Below, piece after piece: positions 8,214 through 16,823 of a stretch of DNA of 59,905 nt. Source of the stretch: Myxococcaceae bacterium (GTDB taxonomy: Bacteria > Myxococcota > Myxococcia > Myxococcales > Myxococcaceae); contig SECN01000003.1 in assembly GCA_004173515.1 (NCBI GenBank), positions 1 to 59,905 of the forward strand, given 5' to 3'. Both the position numbers and the translations under genes were made by a program. The notes under the pieces were generated by a model. It did no database searches, was not told where the DNA came from, and saw only the letters and a program-made list of their open reading frames with translations. Position 1 is the stretch's first letter, and each line of letters begins with the position of its first letter.

Positions 8214-8965
8214 GTGACTGCACGCTCTCCGTCATCATCCCAACACGACATCGTCCGGACCTCCTGCGGCAAGCCCTGACCTGTGTGGAGGCTCAGACCC
8301 GTTGTCCCGACGAGGTCCTCGTCATTGATGATGGAGACGCGCCTCAACCCGTCATTCCTGGCGCAGGGGTGCGGTGGGTTCGTCACGAAGCGCCTCACGG
8401 AGCAGCGCGTGCCCGCAACCTGGGCGCTTTGCTGGCGCAGGGACGGTTCCTTGCCTTCCTTGATGATGACGACACCTGGGACCCGGCCTACCTGGCCGAG
8501 GCCGAACACCTGGTTCTCACCGAGCGGCTGGAACTGGTGCTCACCGCCTTCCTCAAGGTCCGACACCAAGAGGGCGCGCAAGAGGTGGTGCCGGAGAAGG
8601 TTCCGCCGGCCTACCTTCATCCGGACGACTTCCTGGTTCGCAATCCAGGGCTCAGGGGGTCGAACCTGTTCATCTCCCGAGCGACGTTCCTACAGTCGGG
8701 AGGTTTTGATCCGGCCCTGCCTTCTTTCCACGACATGGATCTCGGCATCCGGCTGGCCGCTCTTCCAGGGCTTCGGTATGGACGCAACACGCGACCTCGG
8801 GTGCATTTCCACGTCCATCCGGAACTCCGCTTGTCCACCGCGGGCTCGCCCACCAATGTGGCCGGAATACGGGCATTTCTCGCCAAGCACGCTGGGATCA
8901 TGGGCCCCGAGCGAGTGTCTGCCTTCAGGGAGCGCGCGCGACGGTTGTTCGGGGTGGATCCATGA
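8210..8965 (+). CDS. Family 2 glycosyltransferase
   Basis: A 251-residue GT-A enzyme of family 2. It begins with the classic SVIIPTRHRPDLLRQAL strand-loop, has VLVIDDGD at the nucleotide site, GAARARNLGALLAQG, and the metal-binding FLDDDDTW (the D-x-D motif) at about residues 83-90, followed by the acceptor-side GSNLFISRATFLQSGGFDP and FHDMDLGIRL. It transfers a sugar from a nucleotide donor, probably UDP- or dTDP-sugar, in the cytoplasm; the acceptor is unknown. The GTG start overlaps the preceding stop by 4 bp (GTGA), so translation is likely coupled. It lies in the lower-GC island and is part of the same three-gene operon. Confidence 0.88.
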   Translation: MSDCTLSVIIPTRHRPDLLRQALTCVEAQTRCPDEVLVIDDGDAPQPVIPGAGVRWVRHEAPHGAARARNLGALLAQGRFLAFLDDDDTWDPAYLAEAEHLVLTERLELVLTAFLKVRHQEGAQEVVPEKVPPAYLHPDDFLVRNPGLRGSNLFISRATFLQSGGFDPALPSFHDMDLGIRLAALPGLRYGRNTRPRVHFHVHPELRLSTAGSPTNVAGIRAFLAKHAGIMGPERVSAFRERARRLFGVDP

Positions 8966-9438
8966 AACGTCTATCGTGGCTGGTGGGACCTCCTGCGGCG
9001 GGCAAGACGACCTGGGCGCTGGGCCTCCAGGCTCTTTTTCCTGCCCCACGTGTCCTGGAACTCGCGCAGATGCTCCATCCATTGGTCGACCCCATGAAGC
9101 AGCGGCAGGGAATGATGCAAGCCAAGTCCCTGGTGATGCAGGCCATCCGGAGGGTGGAGTTGGATCCCGCCAATGACGGGCTGCCTCCGCTGGTTGTCAT
9201 CATGGCGATGGTGGACGAAAAGACCCTGTTTCCCCTCTCCCAGGATGAAGAGGTCTTGCTGATGCTTCCTCCGAAAGATGTCTGGGAGCGCCGGTTCCTG
9301 GGCCGTCTTCCCTTTCACATGCCCGGGAGTCGCCCCATGCAACTGGATGATGCCCTCCGTTGGTATGAAGAACATGCCCGGTGGCAGGCGCTAGGCCTAC
9401 CGGTCACGTTGCTGACAGGGGAGTCTCCTCCGGGGTAG
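8962..9438 (+). CDS. Small P-loop kinase-like protein
   Basis: A 158-residue protein with a Walker A motif at its N-terminus (GPPAAGKTT, residues 9-17). It has the size and look of small P-loop kinases that phosphorylate small molecules, such as the shikimate/gluconate kinase group, but no family-specific substrate motif is recognised. VVIMAMVDEK at mid-protein could be the second nucleotide strand, and WERRFLGR an arginine-rich lid. The ATG overlaps the upstream stop (ATGA). It ends 12 bp from the stop of the convergent epimerase gene. A role in activating a sugar or alcohol in the island's pathway is inference. Confidence 0.6.
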   Translation: MKRLSWLVGPPAAGKTTWALGLQALFPAPRVLELAQMLHPLVDPMKQRQGMMQAKSLVMQAIRRVELDPANDGLPPLVVIMAMVDEKTLFPLSQDEEVLLMLPPKDVWERRFLGRLPFHMPGSRPMQLDDALRWYEEHARWQALGLPVTLLTGESPPG

Positions 9439-9450
9439 CTCCGTCCGCGT

Positions 9451-10413
9451 TCACCCGTCGCGCCACCAGGACTCTTCGCGCTCGGCATACCAGGCCACTG
9501 TCCGTCGAATCCCTTGTCCAAAGGTCACGCTCGGGGTCCAACCCAGGTCCCGCGCTGCTGCCGTGCCATCGGCCTGACTGTGCCGCGTATCCCCCCGGCG
9601 CCAGGGCTCGTAGCGCGGAGGCTGATTGCGCTTCAAGAGGGTAGCGATTGCTTCGTGGAGCGCCTGAACGGAGATCCGTCCCCCAGCGGCGATGTTGTAC
9701 ACGTTTCCGAAACAAGCCTCCCCCGCGACCAATGCCCTCAGGTTCGCTTCGACCACGTTCTCCACATAGCTGAAGTCGCGCGTCTGCTCCCCATCTCCAT
9801 GGATGATGCATTCGCCTCCGCGCAGGTTGGCTTCGATGAAGCGGGGAACGACCGCCGCATAGGGAGAATGGGGCCTCTGCCGTGGACCAAAGACATTGAA
9901 GAAGCGCAGGCCTACCGTTGGCAGTCCGAACCCGCGCGTCCATGCCTGGGCGAGTTGCTCCAGAGCCGCCTTGGTCGCCGCGTAGGGGCTGCCCGCGGCC
10001 ATCGGTTGGTCCTCCCGCTTCGGCAGTGTCAGGGACGCTCCATATACGGAACTGCTGCTTGCGTAGACGACCCGTGACACGCCGGCGGCCCGCGCGGCCT
10101 CCAGCACGTTGAGGGAGCCCAGCACGTTGACGTCGACCACCGACCTGGGGTCGTGCAGCGAGCGCTGCACGGAGTTGAGAGCCGCCAGGTGCACCACGGC
10201 CTCGCAGTGACGCATACCCTTGGCGCACAACTCCGGGTCGAGGATCGAGCCCACGAGGATCTCCAGGTGAGGTTCACGCGCTGGGAGGTTGTCCATTCGC
10301 CCCGTTGACAGGTCATCGAGGACGACGACTTCGCGCCCTTCACGGAGCAGGGCTTCAACCACGTGGGAGCCGATGAATCCGGCGCCACCGGTCACAAGCA
10401 CGCACCTTGTCAT
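9451..10413 (-). CDS. NAD-dependent sugar-nucleotide epimerase/dehydratase (extended SDR)
   Basis: A 320-residue extended short-chain dehydrogenase that acts on nucleotide-diphospho-sugars, closest in feel to UDP-GlcNAc/UDP-Gal 4-epimerases. Evidence: VTGGAGFIGSH (residues 7-17) for NAD binding, VVHLAALNSVQRS, the catalytic Ser region ASSSSVYG, the active Tyr-Lys in SPYAATK (Y144, K148), then RFFNVFGPRQRP and GDGEQTRDFSYV, which contact the nucleotide sugar. It is last in the minus-strand set of the island, 76 bp after the deacetylase. It would supply a modified sugar donor to the glycosyltransferases nearby (inference). The exact substrate is not determined. Confidence 0.88.
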   Translation of the reverse strand: MTRCVLVTGGAGFIGSHVVEALLREGREVVVLDDLSTGRMDNLPAREPHLEILVGSILDPELCAKGMRHCEAVVHLAALNSVQRSLHDPRSVVDVNVLGSLNVLEAARAAGVSRVVYASSSSVYGASLTLPKREDQPMAAGSPYAATKAALEQLAQAWTRGFGLPTVGLRFFNVFGPRQRPHSPYAAVVPRFIEANLRGGECIIHGDGEQTRDFSYVENVVEANLRALVAGEACFGNVYNIAAGGRISVQALHEAIATLLKRNQPPRYEPWRRGDTRHSQADGTAAARDLGWTPSVTFGQGIRRTVAWYAEREESWWRDG

Positions 10414-10489
10414 GTCCGTATCACCGGGAGTCTGTGGGCGAGGGCCAGGACTTCGCGAGCATCGGACGCTGGCACCCGCGAGGGGCGTT

Positions 10490-11413
10490 TCAAACGGCGC
10501 CCTCTCTTGAAACAGCAGGGAAGGCGACCCGTGGATGCCAGGGCGTCACGAACTCCCGGGGCAATCGGAAGAGGGCTGACTCGCGCGTGATGGCTCCCGG
10601 AACGCAGGTGAGGGCACACGTGGCACCTGCCTGCGCGACGCGCTGTTCGGTGGCCGAATCAAAGGCGCCATCCGGATATGCGAACGGCGCAGGATGCCCA
10701 CCCGACAGTCTCCCAACCCAAGCCAGGGCATTGGAGATCTCCAACATTGCCTCGGCATTGCTCAAGAACGGCAAGTGCTGATGGCTCATCCCGTGCCCGC
10801 CAAGAAGATGCCCAGCCGACGCCAATCCCGCAAACTCACGCTCCGAGGGGTAGAGCGTTTTTGCCAGCCCATCAGGCATCTCGAGGTGCAGTGCCTGGGC
10901 CAGCCCCCGAAGGACCTCTCGGACCTGGGCACGCTCGCCCCGCACCACGAAGCGCTTCAGCGCGCCGGTCACCAATGTACTCTTGCCCTCTTGGCTCTCG
11001 AGGGAGCCCTGCACCAGGGCGCCATCGGGCAGTTGACACTCGAAGCGTGGGCGTTCTGCATGGTCGAGCAGCCAGTAGAAGACATCCACCGGATGGGCCT
11101 CCTTCGCCTCTGCGAGGAACGCCGGGCAGGCGAAGAACGTCGCGCGGTGTCCCCGCTCCTTGAGTCGGGGGGCGACAAACTCTCCCCACTCGAGGTAACC
11201 ATCATCGAAGGTGAGCACCTGCCCTGGCGGGGGTGGCTCTCCGCGAACGAGTGCATCCACCACTTCATCAAGCGTTCGGAAGGGGCCGGTCTCCAGCACC
11301 TGGCTGAATTCTTCTGGCGTGAGTGCCGTTCCACGCAGCCGGTAGCAGGACGGCAGACCGAACGCCGTCGGCTGGTTCGGCATCACCCGATGCAGCATGA
11401 GCACGTGGGTCAT
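10490..11413 (-). CDS. Polysaccharide deacetylase-family protein
   Basis: A 307-residue protein with the NodB-type fold that removes N- or O-acetyl groups from sugars. It shows LTFDDGY (D70, D71), where the first Asp is the usual catalytic base and the second a metal ligand, and GGHGMSH with H207 and H211 spaced as the two metal-binding His. The late AYPDGAFD segment fits the family's R/Y-PDG-x-x motif. No signal peptide, so it would act in the cytoplasm on a pathway intermediate rather than on cell wall. The start is the ATG at 11413 with AGGA just before it; the open frame extends upstream without family character. It is flanked by the epimerase and the propeller-like gene on the same strand. 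Confidence 0.82.
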   Translation of the reverse strand: MTHVLMLHRVMPNQPTAFGLPSCYRLRGTALTPEEFSQVLETGPFRTLDEVVDALVRGEPPPPGQVLTFDDGYLEWGEFVAPRLKERGHRATFFACPAFLAEAKEAHPVDVFYWLLDHAERPRFECQLPDGALVQGSLESQEGKSTLVTGALKRFVVRGERAQVREVLRGLAQALHLEMPDGLAKTLYPSEREFAGLASAGHLLGGHGMSHQHLPFLSNAEAMLEISNALAWVGRLSGGHPAPFAYPDGAFDSATEQRVAQAGATCALTCVPGAITRESALFRLPREFVTPWHPRVAFPAVSREGAV

Positions 11414-11548
11414 CGTTCCTGCCTTGTCACGACGCCAGGGCTTGGGGGGTGTGGCGACTTCGGTAGCACCTTCGCGGCGCGAAGCAGCCCCTTGGCTTCG
11501 CATGAGGCTGCCGCGTTCTCGGCGGTCTGTTTCCGGCGCACGCTCATC

Positions 11549-12595
11549 TCAGGTCTCCAATGGTACGATGCTATAGATTTTGGAGTGCCGTTCTTCGTCA
11601 GTGAGATCGACGCGCGCGAGCAGGCGTCCTTCGGCGAGATCCAACAACAGCAACGAAGTCTCCGTGCCTTCTGGATCTCGATTCGCCCAGTGATAGCGAG
11701 GCATTCGATTTTGTCGGAGCTCTGTGAGTCCCACGACGAGCAGGCGGCCATTCGTCCACAATCCGCGGCACCAGCCCGCATGACCCGTCTCGAAGACGGA
11801 GCGTCGCAACCTGGCCTCTCCCGTGACCCGGCCATCCCTCATGGGGGCGGTGTGCACCCGCCCGTCGATGGTCGTCAGCCAGAACGTGTCGGCGGAGAGG
11901 AAGCCGTCGTGGGGATTCATCCCGACCAGGGTCAGCACCGTCTCGAATGTGCGGAGATCGCGCACCGTGCCATCGTAAAGACAGGTGACCAGAGTCTGCG
12001 TCAAGGTCGGGCAGACGTGGTTTGGATGGAGGTGGTCTGGAACCTTGAGTCGGGCAAAGGGTGCGCCTCCCCGCTGGGCCCCGAGATCATGATAGCCATC
12101 CCCTGGCCGCGGTGAGGGCCACTGAGTGGGTGCCTCGCCGCTCCAACCAGTGTTCAACACCTCATCCCAATGTGCCGGATCCTGTCCTGCCATCCTCCGA
12201 TGGTTCGCCCAGGTCGGCAGCAGGGCATGCGAGCCGATGAAGCGCCCCTCCAGGCTGAGGAGGTCCACGGCATCGAGACCGGTATTGGCGATGTACAAAC
12301 GTCCTGACGACTCGGCGACGTGATGGATGTCATTGAAGCTTGGCTGGTGCAACACCCCCGAAATTTCAGCGCGCGGCAGGTCTACGCGGACAACGGCACA
12401 GTGCGCGGCGACGTAGAGGTGACCATCACTTGCCCTGCACCCGCCCGCGAAGCCCTTGCGTGGCACATGCAGGTGCTCCGGGGGGATCCAACGGATGAAT
12501 GGCTCCGCCCGCTCACTTTCCAGGTCGACATGCCAGACAACCCCTTCGCCGGAGGAATCATAGTACCCGCCGGTGACGAGAAATTTCAGCCCCAT
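11549..12595 (-). CDS. Predicted beta-propeller-like protein of unknown function
   Basis: A 348-residue protein not matched with certainty to a family. It has short beta-rich repeats of the propeller kind (LYVAAHCAVVRVDL, LYIANTGLDAVDLL, LVTCLYDGTVRDL, FWLTTIDGRVHT, LLVVGLTEL) and conserved-looking His/Asn clusters (SFNDIHHV, DHLHPNHV, GMNPHDGF) that could bind metal or line an active centre. No signal peptide or membrane helix. It resembles cytoplasmic propellers found next to glycosyltransferases in secondary-metabolite clusters. The ATG at 12595 overlaps the end of the upstream fusion gene by 10 bp, so the two are translated together. Function unknown. Confidence 0.6.
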   Translation of the reverse strand: MGLKFLVTGGYYDSSGEGVVWHVDLESERAEPFIRWIPPEHLHVPRKGFAGGCRASDGHLYVAAHCAVVRVDLPRAEISGVLHQPSFNDIHHVAESSGRLYIANTGLDAVDLLSLEGRFIGSHALLPTWANHRRMAGQDPAHWDEVLNTGWSGEAPTQWPSPRPGDGYHDLGAQRGGAPFARLKVPDHLHPNHVCPTLTQTLVTCLYDGTVRDLRTFETVLTLVGMNPHDGFLSADTFWLTTIDGRVHTAPMRDGRVTGEARLRRSVFETGHAGWCRGLWTNGRLLVVGLTELRQNRMPRYHWANRDPEGTETSLLLLDLAEGRLLARVDLTDEERHSKIYSIVPLET

Positions 12596-14877
12596 GTCGT
12601 CCTCCAGATCGGCAGGATCGAGACCACGTGGCGCGCGAAGTCCGCCAGTCGTTCGGGCAGCGATGGATCTGCGAGTGCGTCCACTGCGCCCGCGAGCAGT
12701 TCCACCTGCTCTAACGCTACAACGCAGGCACGGGCCGTCGTAGCATCTGCCTCGTCGCGCCACCACCAGGCCTCGGGACGGAGCAGTGCGCGTCGGGCCT
12801 GCTCTGCCTCCCGCCGCAAGCCTTCCCGTCCGTGGGCGAGCAGGTCGCGCCGTGAAGACACCTCTTGCTCGGCAGCGAGAGGCTTCTCGGGGGACTCGCG
12901 TTCAAGGAGCCTTGCGAGCACCACGCCTCGCTCCTGGCCTTCCACGAAATTCCGAAGCGCGACGAGGTCTGGTTGATGTGTGGCGAGCGGTGAGTTCCCA
13001 TCTCCGTCGCGGCGACCGTGGAGCAGGTCCAGCTCCGCTTGAACAAGGCGGAGCAGGGGCTCGCGCGCCAGAAGGTGGGCCCAGAGCGTGTCGGCACGTC
13101 GAGTCATCACTCCATCCTCGCCACGGAGCACGGGGTATGGGGCCGCCACAAGCGCGTCCAGATCGAGGAACAGCGTGTTGCCTCCTCGGTGACGGCTCGG
13201 TGCCAGGGTTTCCACCGGCTGGTAGAGCAAGGGGCGGGTGATCTGCTGCCCGTGAGGCACCTGGGTGAACGCCACACAGAGAGTTCGGAAGGCGTCTCGC
13301 ACCCGCCAGGGCGCACGTCCCGGAGGCGTCCAGGCAAAGACAGTCCGGAGGTGATCCGCCGAGCCTCGGGCATGGTCGTAGTAGTAGTCGGGTAGGTGGC
13401 GAGGCCCTGGTTCGGGAGACCAGGTTGTGTCGGGCTCTCGTTCCGCCAGTTCCTGGAGGTTGCCGGCCAGGTCATGCACCTGGACGCGGAGGGTCGCATA
13501 GCCCGGAATGGGAGGAGCCCCAGTGCAGGTGCCAAGCGCGACGGATACCTCGGGGTGGTGTGTCCAGAGCGTTTCGACCCGGTCGAGCAGGTCCTTCACG
13601 GGTTCATCCAAGAACCCTTCGGATGTGCCCCGAAGCCTTCGGAAGGACAGGTCGTCGTCCAGCATCCAGACGGCCACTGGCCCTCGGCCATCGCCTGGGT
13701 GAGGCAGCCCGAGAACGCCCGTGCGTAGGTGCTCATGCAGGAGGGATGTCTGCAGAGTGCGGGAGGCGCCAATGGGGAGCGGTACATCGAGGCCGAAGGG
13801 GAGCAGGCCGCACTGCTGGGATGGGGCGAGGCGCTCAAGTTCGTCCCGTGCTTTCAGGCGGGTGACTTGAAGCCCCTTGCCCCGGGACCTCTCAATGATT
13901 CCTTCGAGCGCTGCTTCGCGCTCCCGTTCGCGTCCTTGCCCGTTGTCGAGGATGAGCACCCCCACCGAACCCTCCTCACGAGTGCCGAGGTTCCCAATAA
14001 GGGACTGGAGCAACTCGTCGGCGCTTTCGGCCCTGTCCGTGACGGCCAGTGACACGATGACGCGCAAGGGGGGGTGGGAATGCCGGACTCCCTCCAAGAG
14101 GTCGGGCACGCGCCGCCGCAATGCATGGAGGGCTTGTTGGATCAATGGCTCGGGCAGCCCGAAGGTGATGTGCAGCAACTCGGCCATGGCCTCCCATCCA
14201 TGCACCGGACGCGTGCTTGCGAATCCGCCCGCGAAACGTTGGTAGCTGCCATCCTGGACCGAAGCCAGGGCCCAATGGCTCAGCCGGACTGCTCGGAGGG
14301 AAGGACTGGTATTGGGGTGGGAGAACGCGTCGTGCGAACGGGGCTCCGGCGTGAGGCGATAGAGGGTCTCCCACGGTCCATGGGGCAGAGCGCGCCGCAG
14401 CCGGTGTCCCTCGTGCCCATCCTGTTCGAAGCGGAAGGTTGTTCCGTAAGCAGTAAAGTCCAACCCTGCTCCGTCCAGCGGGAGCGGATGCATGCAGGGA
14501 TGCCCACTTCCGACATCGACGACGAATCTTCCTTCTGGCAGGCGGACGACCCCGACGACGTGGTCGCCGGTTTCGCGAATTGTGGCTCCCGCGAGCCACG
14601 CCTCAAAGCCCAGGGTTCGAAGGAGCGCGACGAAAGGAGTCGTCAGCAGGTGGCATGTGCCGCCAATCCCGGCGAGGTTGCCTTCCACCGCTGCCTCGAC
14701 CGGAGGAACTCCGGGAACATTTGCTTCTTCGTCCAGCAGGGCGAGGTTGTGGAACGGCAGCGCGCGTAGATGGGCCCGCAGCAGGCACGACAGTCCATTG
14801 GCATCCAGCGAGACACCGGGGTTGCCAAGTCGCGCGAGGTACGCTCGTACTGTCTCTGGTCTGAGTCGGGGCAACAT
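12586..14877 (-). CDS. Arylamine N-acetyltransferase-like domain fused to a glycosyltransferase-like domain
   Basis: A 763-residue two-part protein. Residues 1 to about 270 match arylamine N-acetyltransferases: RALPFHNLALL corresponds to the PFENL motif, and a full Cys-His-Asp triad is present (GIGGTC75, H106 in GDHVVGVV, D121 in VVDVGSG), at nearly the spacing of classic NATs (69-107-122). Such enzymes move acetyl or other acyl groups from CoA, or close amides in ansamycin-type synthesis. The C-terminal part resembles a GT-A glycosyltransferase: LRVIVSLAVTDRAES, LILDNGQG, then WMLDDDLSF with D407-D409 as the metal-binding motif. It starts at the ATG at 14877, which shares one base with the stop of the M20 gene (TGATG). 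An acyl- and glycosyl-transferase in one chain is unusual; the substrate is unknown. Confidence 0.75.
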   Translation of the reverse strand: MLPRLRPETVRAYLARLGNPGVSLDANGLSCLLRAHLRALPFHNLALLDEEANVPGVPPVEAAVEGNLAGIGGTCHLLTTPFVALLRTLGFEAWLAGATIRETGDHVVGVVRLPEGRFVVDVGSGHPCMHPLPLDGAGLDFTAYGTTFRFEQDGHEGHRLRRALPHGPWETLYRLTPEPRSHDAFSHPNTSPSLRAVRLSHWALASVQDGSYQRFAGGFASTRPVHGWEAMAELLHITFGLPEPLIQQALHALRRRVPDLLEGVRHSHPPLRVIVSLAVTDRAESADELLQSLIGNLGTREEGSVGVLILDNGQGREREREAALEGIIERSRGKGLQVTRLKARDELERLAPSQQCGLLPFGLDVPLPIGASRTLQTSLLHEHLRTGVLGLPHPGDGRGPVAVWMLDDDLSFRRLRGTSEGFLDEPVKDLLDRVETLWTHHPEVSVALGTCTGAPPIPGYATLRVQVHDLAGNLQELAEREPDTTWSPEPGPRHLPDYYYDHARGSADHLRTVFAWTPPGRAPWRVRDAFRTLCVAFTQVPHGQQITRPLLYQPVETLAPSRHRGGNTLFLDLDALVAAPYPVLRGEDGVMTRRADTLWAHLLAREPLLRLVQAELDLLHGRRDGDGNSPLATHQPDLVALRNFVEGQERGVVLARLLERESPEKPLAAEQEVSSRRDLLAHGREGLRREAEQARRALLRPEAWWWRDEADATTARACVVALEQVELLAGAVDALADPSLPERLADFARHVVSILPIWRTTWG

Positions 14878-15809
14878 CAGGCCCCCCAAGAGGGAAGCTG
14901 CTTGAGCCACTGGAACACCGTCCGCAACTCCTCGGCATGGAGCGGGAAGGTCCACAGGGGAACTGACTCATTCGCGTCATGGATGCGGGAGTGCGAGTCA
15001 TTGACTCCTAGCGCGAAATAGCGAGCACCCACCGGCAGGTTCTGATTGAAGGGGCATCCACCGAAAACCGCCGCTTTGTTGAGTCCACGCACCTCCAGTC
15101 GAGCGTGAATCCCCCAGCGTCCTGCGAGCTGACCCAGACTGTCGATCAGGGCCTGCAGCGCTACATCGGGGGGCTCGCTTCCCGTTCGTTCCGTGCCGAT
15201 CTTGCGAGCGATGAGCCGGAGCGTTCCGTCCTCATGGTCGTGGTATCCGGTCTCGTCCAGCCAGAGGTCGGCTTCGATTCCTGGCAGTCGCGTGCCCATG
15301 ATTCGGCGGGCCGCCGATGAGCCGGTTTCTTCTTCACCCTGGATGAACCAGGTGAGCGCTGGGGTGTCCTCGATGAGGCCCAATGCTACGAGGCGGGCAG
15401 TGAGAGCACCCTTGTTGTCACTCACACCCTTGCCCCACCAGCGCCCGTTCCTTTCGAACAACACAGGAGGTGGGGTGGCGCCATCGTGTGCTCCATGAGG
15501 ATAGGAGGTCACATCATAGTGGCCGTACATCACGACATGCCCGCCCATGCCTCGGGCTGGCCGGTGTGCTTCGAGCAGCGCCGGAGCTTTATCGATGGGC
15601 CGATGCAATTGGCAATCGAAACCCAGCGCCGAGAGGCGTCCTTCGAGCCACCTCGTGCACGCCTCGTGATCCGCGCCCTCGGGACTCGTATCGAATGAAA
15701 GCAGTCTCGCCAGCGTCTCCCGCGTTCCAGGGAGGAGCCGCTCCAGCTCCAGCTCGACCGAGGCTTCGTCGGTGAGAATGAATCCTTTCTCGGACTGGCT
15801 CTCTCGCAT
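14877..15809 (-). CDS. M20-family metallohydrolase, compact form
   Basis: A 310-residue zinc hydrolase of the M20/M25/M40 group (ArgE, DapE, dipeptidases), which split amide or peptide bonds. The catalytic domain is complete: GHYDV (H97, D99), GKGVSDNKG (bridging D131), QGEEETGS (catalytic E159, metal E160), LWLDETG (D185) and the last His region NDSHSRIH near 280. It is short for the family (about 400-450): the dimerisation/lid domain that normally follows the D185 region is reduced to about 45 residues. The ATG at 15809 has a strong GGGAGGAGG; an upstream ATG at 15851 lacks this. It is the first gene of the minus-strand half of the island and could deprotect or trim the product. Confidence 0.85.
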   Translation of the reverse strand: MRESQSEKGFILTDEASVELELERLLPGTRETLARLLSFDTSPEGADHEACTRWLEGRLSALGFDCQLHRPIDKAPALLEAHRPARGMGGHVVMYGHYDVTSYPHGAHDGATPPPVLFERNGRWWGKGVSDNKGALTARLVALGLIEDTPALTWFIQGEEETGSSAARRIMGTRLPGIEADLWLDETGYHDHEDGTLRLIARKIGTERTGSEPPDVALQALIDSLGQLAGRWGIHARLEVRGLNKAAVFGGCPFNQNLPVGARYFALGVNDSHSRIHDANESVPLWTFPLHAEELRTVFQWLKQLPSWGA

Positions 15810-15863
15810 GCCCCTCCTCCCGTGGCCGGGCATTGGGGACGCTCGCGCCACGGACCGGGCGGC

Positions 15864-15869
15864 AGTATA
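15864..15869 (-). promoter_or_regulatory. Possible -10 element for the minus-strand island genes
   Basis: TATACT on the minus strand (15869-15864), about 55 bases before the M20 start at 15809. No good -35 hexamer is seen, so this is weak. Confidence 0.25.
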
Positions 15870-15935
15870 GCCTCGTGACTCCTGGCATCTGCCGCTCTCG
15901 GCACTACTGCTTCAGCACCCTGGCCCTGCCAGGTG

Positions 15936-16805
15936 TCAGCCCTTGTCGCCGTAATACCCACGGCGGATGGACTTTTTCTTCAGGCCCTTCACGAAGCCCT
16001 TGGCCAGTGACGGCACGAGCACGGGACCAATCCGTCCCAGCATCGAATAGGTCCACCACCACAGGTTCGTGGAGATGGAGGCCTCCGTGGTGAGCACCCG
16101 GTGCCACCAGCCGTAAGGGACGTAGAGGATCTCCCCGGCCTCCAGCGTGAAGTCGTAGTCCGGCGTCACGCCGTTGGGCAGCACGTCCGGGTCTCCGCCG
16201 CCGGGCACTAGGTCGTACTCGCTGACCACGGACCAGACGAAGTCCAGCTTCCGGGGGCGCAACTGCGCGTCCCTCGCCGGGGAGTAGAGCTGCCACTGCT
16301 TGCTGCCGACAATCTGGGCGTGCAGGTTGTGCGCGCGATCCAGGTGCAGCTGCGTGAAGGAGCCCTTGGGTCCCATGAAGAAGAGCTGCTCCGTTAGGCG
16401 CTTCTGCGAGGCATAGTTCGGAAAGCGCAGGTCGCCCAGCAGCTCCGGGAGGACGGCGTACATGTCCTTGCCGATGAGGTAGCCCACCTCCGGCTCGTTC
16501 CGGGCCTTCAGCGCGTCCACGTACTCGCGCAGCTTCACCTTCTTCACCGTGCCGGTGCGCTTCACGGAGGTCTTGTCTCCGTGCGCGTACTTGAGCCACT
16601 CCACCGTCACTTCCTTGTCGCCGTGCGCGTCGCGGAAGTAGTCGAACGTCCACTTCGCCGTGGAGGGCCAGTCCTTCATGGCGTCCACGAAGATGACCGG
16701 CTTATCCAGGCCGCCGATGCTGGCGTAGAACTCCTGGCGGGACATCATCGGGATGCGCTCGGGCGCTTGCGGCTCGGGGCGCTTCATCGCGGCACTGGTG
16801 CTCAT
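15936..16805 (-). CDS. JmjC/cupin-type Fe(II)/2-oxoglutarate-dependent oxygenase
   Basis: A 289-residue protein of the cupin_8/JmjC hydroxylase fold. These enzymes hydroxylate side chains using Fe(II), O2 and 2-oxoglutarate. The iron facial triad reads H154-x-D156 in TQLHLDRAHNLHAQ and H235 in VPYGWWHRV, and GSKQWQLYSP lies at the usual position between them. The N-terminus ERIPMMSRQEFYASIGGLDKPVIF is typical of the family. It has no signal peptide. It follows the isomerase-like gene by 18 bp at the end of the NRPS-PKS operon, so a role hydroxylating the lipopeptide-polyketide is the natural guess. The start is the ATG at 16805 with a GGGAG upstream. Confidence 0.85.
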   Translation of the reverse strand: MSTSAAMKRPEPQAPERIPMMSRQEFYASIGGLDKPVIFVDAMKDWPSTAKWTFDYFRDAHGDKEVTVEWLKYAHGDKTSVKRTGTVKKVKLREYVDALKARNEPEVGYLIGKDMYAVLPELLGDLRFPNYASQKRLTEQLFFMGPKGSFTQLHLDRAHNLHAQIVGSKQWQLYSPARDAQLRPRKLDFVWSVVSEYDLVPGGGDPDVLPNGVTPDYDFTLEAGEILYVPYGWWHRVLTTEASISTNLWWWTYSMLGRIGPVLVPSLAKGFVKGLKKKSIRRGYYGDKG

Positions 16806-16823
16806 GGGGGCTCCCGGCCTTTC

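Noticed and set aside
7041..15809. Prophage or transposon explanation for the low-GC island
   Set aside because: No integrase, transposase, terminal repeats or phage structural genes were found; the content is biosynthetic.
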